From Planctomycetota bacterium (GTDB lineage Bacteria > Planctomycetota > PLA2), in NCBI GenBank assembly GCA_021776735.1, contig JAJFFH010000033.1:1-38891 (forward strand): 38,891 bases of DNA. Reading direction: 5' to 3'. Positions 34,505-38,891 of this stretch are shown piece after piece (positions within the stretch are counted from its first letter, which is position 1; each line of letters opens with the position of its first letter). The notes beneath the pieces were generated by a model. It did no database searches and was not told the origin of the DNA. It saw only the letters and a program-made list of their open reading frames with translations. The translations under genes were made by a program, and so were the position numbers.

Positions 34505-35208
34505 GCCCAGACCGCCAGCGCGCAGCGGTGCGCTTCGTGCAGCGAGAGCTGGGCATTTCCCAACGCCGGGCGTGTCGTACGCTTGGCGTCGCCCGGCCGA
34601 AGCTCGAGGACAGCGACCGGACATTCTGGGTGCTGATGCGCCGAATGCTCAGAGACTGGAAGGACCACCTCGTGATCGTGAAGCCGGACACCGTCGTCCG
34701 CTGGCATCGCCAAGGCTTTCGGTGCTACTGGCGCTGGAGGTCGCGATCCAAGCCCGGCCGACCGCCGATCCCGATTAAGCTCATCCGCCTGATTCGACGC
34801 ATCTCGACGGAGAACCCACTCTGGGGCGCACCGCGCATCCGCGACGAACTCGTGCTGCTCGGCCACGACATCGCCGCCTCGACCGTGGCGCGTTACATGG
34901 TTCGGCGCGACGACCGCGAGCTGGCGCGACAGAGCTGGCGAACGTTCCTCGCCAACCACATGCGCGTGAGCGCGGCCTGCGACTTCTTCACCGTGCCGAC
35001 GTTGACAGTCCGATCGCTTCTACCCTCCGTGTGCCCGTCTCTACCGACGACCGCAGGACCGATCCGTCTGAACCTGCACGCACGCCGTTCGCCTGAATCT
35101 TCGGCAGGGGCAGGACTAGAACCTCGCTCCTTCGGGTTCAAGGTGACGTCCCCCGTGGAGGCGCCGTATACCCGGAGCCGGTGCGATGGTGTCGACTACT
35201 TACGATGA
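34498..35208 (+). pseudogene. Chimeric transposase: IS3 OrfB start joined to another DDE transposase
   Basis: From the ATG at 34498 the first 38 codons (VGPDRQRAAVRFVQRELGIS, then RRACRTLGVARPKLED) are an IS3 OrfB N-terminus. At about 34604-34613 it switches in frame to SDRTFWVLMRRMLRDWKDHL, then KPDTVVRWHRQGFRCYWRW, ENPLWGAPRIRDELVLLGHD and WRTFLANHMRVSAACDFFTV. This second part belongs to a separate family of rve transposases in which ACDFFTV holds the first catalytic Asp. Homology ends near 35013; the rest of the frame is noise up to the stop at 35208. The second and third catalytic residues are missing, so it cannot be active. Confidence 0.82.
35091..35113. repeat. Degenerate family-B right end
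   Basis: GCCTGAATCTTCGGCAGGGGCAG resembles the right end TTGAGTTTTCGGTAGGGACAG with several mismatches. Its place at the end of the chimeric transposase supports it, but the match is weak. The following 190 bases up to 35303 hold the promoter and a ribosome site for the next gene; nothing else is seen. Confidence 0.45.
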
Positions 35209-35303
35209 AACAAAATCACAGGAGCGCTTGCATCACGTCCCGTGTACCCGCACTCTTGGGGACAGGGGCGACTCGTTTCGAAGCCCTACGGAGGTAGCGA
35301 GCC

Positions 35304-37337
35304 ATGCGTATCGTCAGCGTGATTTTGATCGTATTGGGAGGGGCCGCCTGTGGCGGAGGTGCAGAAGGAACGGTTAGCGACTTCGGCGGAACCGGCCCCG
35401 CGGCCGTACGCCGAACGGCCGCGCTGCAGGTTACCTTCCCGCCGGGGGGAAGTACCACCGATGCCGCCGCGACAATGGTCTGCGGCCGCGTCACGGGCGG
35501 TCCTGTCGATGCCGTGCTCGTCAATGGTCATCCAGCGCGGTCCGACGACGGCTACCAGACCTGGGTGTGTGAGCTGCCGCTCGAACCCGGGTTCAACGAC
35601 ATCGCGATCGAATGCGTCGAGTCGAACGGCAACCGCTTGGTCGAGACCGGGCCTCGAGTCCATCGCGGCGACACGAAACTGAGCGCGCCGACGGATGCCG
35701 CCGCCTACTCCGGAGGCATCGCCGTTCTCGATTTGAAAGCCGACTCGATTCTGGCCTACGACCTCGAGAGCGGCGCCGGGCACATCGTGTCGGGGCCGGA
35801 CGTCGGAAGCGGCATCGGGTTCGTGAATCCCGTGTTCATGGCTCTTTGTCCCGACGCGAGCCACGCCGTGGTCTTCGACATCGAGGACTGCCGGGTCGTC
35901 TCGGTCGACATGGCAACCGGCGCGCGGACCCTGCTCAGTGACGTGAACGCGCCCGGCGGAGATCTGGTTGTTCGGGTACCGATCGCGACGGACGGAGCGT
36001 ATGCCTATCTACCTGTAGCCCGCGCGATGTTCGGCGTCGATCTGCGGACGGGCGCGCGCGAAGTCCTGTGGCGCGCGCAACTGCCCGACTACAGCGCGGG
36101 CTCGTCGGGGATCGCCTCTCTGAGCGGGTTCGCTTTGGAACGGACGACGGGCCGGTTCGTTGTCGTCGACGGCCTCGGCGACCAGCTTTGGACGGTCACC
36201 CCGACGGGTGTTCATGAGCTCGTTTCCCCGAGTAGCTCGCGCGCACCGATCGGGACGAGCGGCCTGATCGCGCTGACCTCCCGGCGGACCGCGTTGGTCG
36301 AGGGCGCGGGTCATACCCTCGTCGAGATCGATCTGCGTCATGGCGCGCGACGGACGATTTCGCTGGAGCGGAGTGTCTTGGAGGGGGCGACGTCGTTTGC
36401 GTGGATCGGGGACCGCCTGATTGTCACTGAGTCCTGGCGAGGTCTCGTGCACCGCATCGATCCGGCCTCCGGGACCGTCGAGACGGTCTTGTCGGCGACG
36501 GCCGGGACGGGCGTGGACGTGCGAGCGTTGGCGCCGGCGATCGCAGCGGACGGAGCGGGCACAGTCGTCGTGGACACCGCGAGTGCGACTATCGTCGAGT
36601 TCGACTACGACTCGGGTCGGCGCGACGCCGTCGCGGACGGCCTCGTGGACTTCCCGGTTTCGGATGCCCGGTCCATCGACCTTGTCGCGGGCACCCGGGA
36701 AGCGATCGTTCTCGATCGGGTCGCGGGCATCGTCAGAGTCGATCTCGACGGCGGTACGGCGAACGTCGTGAGCGCCGATCTGGTTCAACAGCCGGCCGCC
36801 GTCCGCGTAGACGAGGTGAACTACCGCGGCATCGTTCTGGATACGTTCGCTTCTACCGGCTCGATCGTCGCGGTCGATCTCGACACCGGGAAGCGCGAAG
36901 TCGTGGCTCCCGCGCCCCCCGGCCCGCGCGTGTTCGAGTTCGGTGCCAACGGCGGGCTCGCCCTGCACCCGGACGGCGACACGGCTTACGTTGCGCGTCC
37001 CGACGCTGTGCTCGAGCGCATCGACCTGATCACCGGAGCGCGGACCTCAGTGCACATCGTCGGTCCACAGCTGAGCGCGCCGACGGACGCGGTGTACGAC
37101 TCGGCCGGTCGCTGCGTACTGGTGCTCGACCGCGGCCGTGGTGCGATTCTCGCCGTCGATCCGGCGAGCGGCGAGAGCCGGACGGTGTCCGGCCCCGGGC
37201 GCGGCCTGGGACCGGCTCTCCTGGCGCCCGAGAGCATCGCCCTGGACCCGACCCGCAACGTCGCGCACGTCGTTGATGGCAACCGTACGCTGGCGATCGA
37301 GCTGGAGACCGGGGCGCGAGTGTTGACGATCCGGTAG
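35304..37337 (+). CDS. Lipoprotein with N-terminal Ig-like domain and beta-propeller
   Basis: The product is 677 residues, with GGAGG eight bases ahead of the ATG. MRIVSVILIVLGGAACGGGA is a lipoprotein signal with lipobox GAAC. Residues about 40-115 form an Ig-like domain (VTFPPGGSTTDAAATMVCGR, then PLEPGFNDIAIECVESNGN). The rest is a chain of propeller blades with the recurring phrase of an inner strand plus GARxxL, such as VVSVDMATGARTLLSDVN, LVEIDLRHGARRTISLERS, IVAVDLDTGKREVVAPAPP and ILAVDPASGESRTVSGPG. This suits a YncE/NHL-like disc. It would sit on the outer face of a membrane as a binding scaffold; no catalytic motif is seen. A frameshifted copy of its C-terminus lies at 19295-19609. 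It is a single-gene module between repeats. Confidence 0.87.
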   Translation: MRIVSVILIVLGGAACGGGAEGTVSDFGGTGPAAVRRTAALQVTFPPGGSTTDAAATMVCGRVTGGPVDAVLVNGHPARSDDGYQTWVCELPLEPGFNDIAIECVESNGNRLVETGPRVHRGDTKLSAPTDAAAYSGGIAVLDLKADSILAYDLESGAGHIVSGPDVGSGIGFVNPVFMALCPDASHAVVFDIEDCRVVSVDMATGARTLLSDVNAPGGDLVVRVPIATDGAYAYLPVARAMFGVDLRTGAREVLWRAQLPDYSAGSSGIASLSGFALERTTGRFVVVDGLGDQLWTVTPTGVHELVSPSSSRAPIGTSGLIALTSRRTALVEGAGHTLVEIDLRHGARRTISLERSVLEGATSFAWIGDRLIVTESWRGLVHRIDPASGTVETVLSATAGTGVDVRALAPAIAADGAGTVVVDTASATIVEFDYDSGRRDAVADGLVDFPVSDARSIDLVAGTREAIVLDRVAGIVRVDLDGGTANVVSADLVQQPAAVRVDEVNYRGIVLDTFASTGSIVAVDLDTGKREVVAPAPPGPRVFEFGANGGLALHPDGDTAYVARPDAVLERIDLITGARTSVHIVGPQLSAPTDAVYDSAGRCVLVLDRGRGAILAVDPASGESRTVSGPGRGLGPALLAPESIALDPTRNVAHVVDGNRTLAIELETGARVLTIR

Positions 37338-37344
37338 ACACCGT

Positions 37345-37810
37345 TGTCCCTACCAAAAACTAGATCCACGCTCGGATTCTCCGCTTATCACGCGAATCTC
37401 GACTCTACGCCGCTTCGCCGCTTGCGTCAATCGGCTCGCACCCGTCATCGTCCGGCGATGAGCTTCGTTTGTTACCTGCTCGCGCTGGTCCACGCCGTGT
37501 CGCCAACGCGGAGCGGTGCCACCAGTCGCTGGCGGGAACGCGCCGGAGCCTCGGAACGTTGAGGATGGATCGGGTGGCCGTGCCGCACCTCGGCGGATTG
37601 CACCCTCGGTGTACGCGCGCCGCGTGAACGGCCGAGCCCGCCACGCACCCCAACCGAATGCGGCCGCAGCGCCCCTCTACCCGGAGATCGGCTCTTCACG
37701 CTCTCTGCTTGTCTCAACGGCGCTCACGACATCTCACCGACAACGCTGATCCGATGGAATGGGCCGCTACACTGACAATCGAAGCTCGGTTGAGTTTCGG
37801 TAGGGACAGG
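37345..37810. repeat. Family-B repeat with both ends (about 466 bp)
   Basis: It begins TGTCCCTACCAAAAACTAGA and ends GGTTGAGTTTCGGTAGGGACAG, forming inverted ends of roughly 16 bases with mismatches. The first 150 bases match the left parts of the repeats at 2689 and 4314. The last 230 bases match the right parts at 5590 and 28755. It is thus the most complete member and defines the family. It contains no open frame of convincing quality, so it is probably non-autonomous. Confidence 0.82.
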
Positions 37811-37814
37811 ACCC

Positions 37815-38300
37815 ATGCTCAAAAAGAGACCCCGGACCCGGCTGCTCACCTTCGTTTTCGCCTGCACAGCGGCGTGCGCAAGCAGCCGACGCCCGCAGTT
37901 GATGGGGCCCGAGATCGAAGAAGCCCGCGTGGCGCTTATGACGGCGGACCGCGCGTGGGCCGAGGCCGCGGCGTCGGACGACATCGAGCGCATCCTGACG
38001 TTCTGGACCCACGATGCCGTGATCGGGCGGCAGAAGGGCCCGCCGCCTATCGTCGGCATCGACGCGATCCGGGCCTTCATCACACGCGCCCGGCGAAACG
38101 ACCCCGGGTTCTCCATCACCTGGCAACCGGCGCAGGCGTGGGTGTCGGCCGACGGAACGACGGGCTGTACGTTCGGCATCGGCACGCGCACCTTCACCGC
38201 TAAGTCCGGCGCCATCGTCACGGAGAGCGCGCCATACACGTGCGTCTGGAGAAGCGAGTACGGCAGATGGAAATGCGCCCTCGACCTGCGCAACCCGTAA
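37815..38300 (+). CDS. SnoaL/DUF4440-like lipoprotein
   Basis: The product is 161 residues. MLKKRPRTRLLTFVFACTAA ends in a lipobox-like TAAC, so it is probably lipid-anchored. From residue 35 on it shows the cone-shaped alpha-beta fold of the NTF2-like superfamily: ALMTADRAWAEAAASDDIER, then ILTFWTHDAVIGRQKGPPPI, IDAIRAFITRARRNDPGFSI and a final YTCVWRSEYGRWKCALDLRN. Members bind small molecules or act as isomerases or cyclases; the ligand here is unknown. The ATG lies four bases after the right end of a repeat, whose GGGACAGGACC provides the only ribosome-site-like sequence. It is followed by an IS relic. Confidence 0.85.
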   Translation: MLKKRPRTRLLTFVFACTAACASSRRPQLMGPEIEEARVALMTADRAWAEAAASDDIERILTFWTHDAVIGRQKGPPPIVGIDAIRAFITRARRNDPGFSITWQPAQAWVSADGTTGCTFGIGTRTFTAKSGAIVTESAPYTCVWRSEYGRWKCALDLRNP

Positions 38301-38346
38301 CCAGACTGGGTCCGGGCCGTGCATCGAGTCGGGCATCGGGTGGCGA

Positions 38347-38659
38347 TCACCGCAACGCGGCCCTCTCATAGTGCTTCAGAATCCCGCCCAGCCGTTCCCG
38401 GCAACGAATCGGACCGGACACCGACGAAGCGCGGTTCGTGATCCGCTCGTTCCCAAGCCGGAGCCGTTTGCCCTTGAGCTGCTCCTTCAGGACGCGGTTC
38501 TCCTCGACGAGGTAGGCGATCACGTCCGGTTCATCCAGCCCGCCAACGTCGTCAGGAGCACCCGCAGCGGGTAGAGATCGACGCTCATGACCCTATCGTG
38601 TGAGCCGTAACCTCGGTCAGGTCAACGAGTTCGGGGCGGCTGAGTTTTCGGATAGGACG
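38347..38659 (-). mobile_element. Internally deleted IS relic (deletion derivative 2)
   Basis: The right inverted repeat is GCGGCTGAGTTTTCGGATAGGAC (38637-38659). An ATG at 38588 opens MSVDLYPLRVLLTTLAGWMN, soon frameshifted by a ten-base loss. The next frame reads IAYLVEENRVLKEQLKGKRL and passes directly into GNERITNRASSVSGPIRCRE, then RERLGGILKHYERAALR, stopping at 38347. N- and C-terminal ends of the transposase are thus joined, with the catalytic core missing. The same junction occurs at 22500-22757. The left inverted repeat is not seen; 38301-38346 has no other feature. Confidence 0.85.
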
Positions 38660-38694
38660 GGGCTCGAGTCCTGCCCGGGGTGCCACTTTCGCCG

Positions 38695-38891
38695 CTACCA
38701 AAGCCCCGGGATCAACCGGTAGCGCACGCGCTCAGCGTACTCGGCGTAACCGGGGAGTTCGGCCCGCAGCGTCCGATCCTCGAGCGCGGTCCGCACGATG
38801 ACGCCCGCGATCGACAGCAGCGCCGGTACCAACGCAGCCATCGAACCGAGCAAGACCGGTGTCACCGCGATCCACGCCATGAATCCGACGT
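38695..38891 (-). CDS. Isoprenylcysteine carboxyl methyltransferase-like protein, C-terminal part
   Basis: The frame enters from the window edge and ends at 38695. It reads VGFMAWIAVTPVLLGSMAAL, then VPALLSIAGVIVRTALEDRT, then AELPGYAEYAERVRYRLIPG and LW before the stop. ALEDRTLxxELPGYxEYxxRVRYRLIPGxW is the standard ending of ICMT-like methyltransferases, whose C-terminal segment contributes to SAM and substrate binding. Two hydrophobic helices precede it. It matches exactly the part missing from the gene at 1-462, on the same strand, with only about 20 codons between them. Whether it is the same gene across a circular join or a paralogue cannot be decided here. Confidence 0.8.
   Translation of the reverse strand, partial: VGFMAWIAVTPVLLGSMAALVPALLSIAGVIVRTALEDRTLRAELPGYAEYAERVRYRLIPGLW

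Noticed and set aside
35113..35180. tRNA-like stretch before the propeller gene
   Set aside because: It contains GGGTTCAAGG, resembling a T-loop, but the arms do not pair into a cloverleaf.
2689..38659. Integron-like array of gene cassettes separated by attC sites
   Set aside because: The gene-repeat-gene rhythm is suggestive, but the repeats carry transposase coding remnants and terminal inverted repeats, lack attC core motifs, and the genes lie on both strands. No integrase gene of the tyrosine type is seen.

Overview
The window is a GC-rich bacterial segment that looks like Planctomycetota. This is inferred from gene content, not from a marker gene. It has ECF sigma factors paired with large Ser/Thr kinases (two carrying a DWG in place of DFG, with a transmembrane helix and TPR repeats), several large secreted proteins built of carboxypeptidase-regulatory-like beta domains, secreted beta-propellers, an RNI-type LRR protein, and transposase relics of a kind common in that phylum. 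I see no rRNA, tRNA or CRISPR array.

The layout is a string of short gene modules separated by degenerate insertion-sequence (IS) relics about every 3 kb. In order: N-terminal part of an isoprenylcysteine methyltransferase-like gene (1-462, minus); LRR protein (755-2608); repeat; truncated membrane protein plus NmrA-like protein (2903-4293); repeat; secreted protein (4539-5360, minus); repeat; two gene fragments (5803-6330); IS relic; a signalling block with an ECF sigma factor and two overlapping kinase genes (6708-14157); a membrane-anchored sigma-factor fusion (14262-16922, minus), divergent from a lipoprotein propeller (17107-19176); two gene fragments and an IS relic; two secreted proteins; IS relic; an anchored beta-domain protein (22879-24777, minus); relics and a small ORF pair; an ECF-kinase pair (25980-28699); repeat; a beta-domain protein and an orphan Rhs tip (29055-31146, minus); IS relic; a large secreted beta-domain protein (31409-34042, minus); a chimeric transposase (34331-35208); a second lipoprotein propeller (35304-37337); repeat; a SnoaL-like lipoprotein (37815-38300); IS relic; and the C-terminal part of a methyltransferase of the same family as the first gene (38695-38891, minus).

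Functionally the window joins two themes. One is signal transduction: three sigma-70 family proteins and three Ser/Thr kinases, with one sigma factor physically fused to a membrane helix and a predicted extracytoplasmic region. The other is cell-surface protein: two lipoprotein propellers and five proteins with extracytoplasmic beta-sandwich domains. A plausible reading is that the sigma factors and kinases control surface or envelope genes, but nothing in the sequence proves a specific circuit.

The IS relics are informative in themselves. Two copies share the same internal deletion junction, so the shortened element itself probably moved. Some repeats combine the left end of one repeat family with the right end of another. 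Several genes start within a few bases of a repeat end, and one relic has donated a start codon to an Rhs C-terminal tip. The two window ends carry complementary parts of one gene family with only about 20 codons missing between them. That suggests either a nearly closed circular molecule or a contig broken at a repeated conserved motif.
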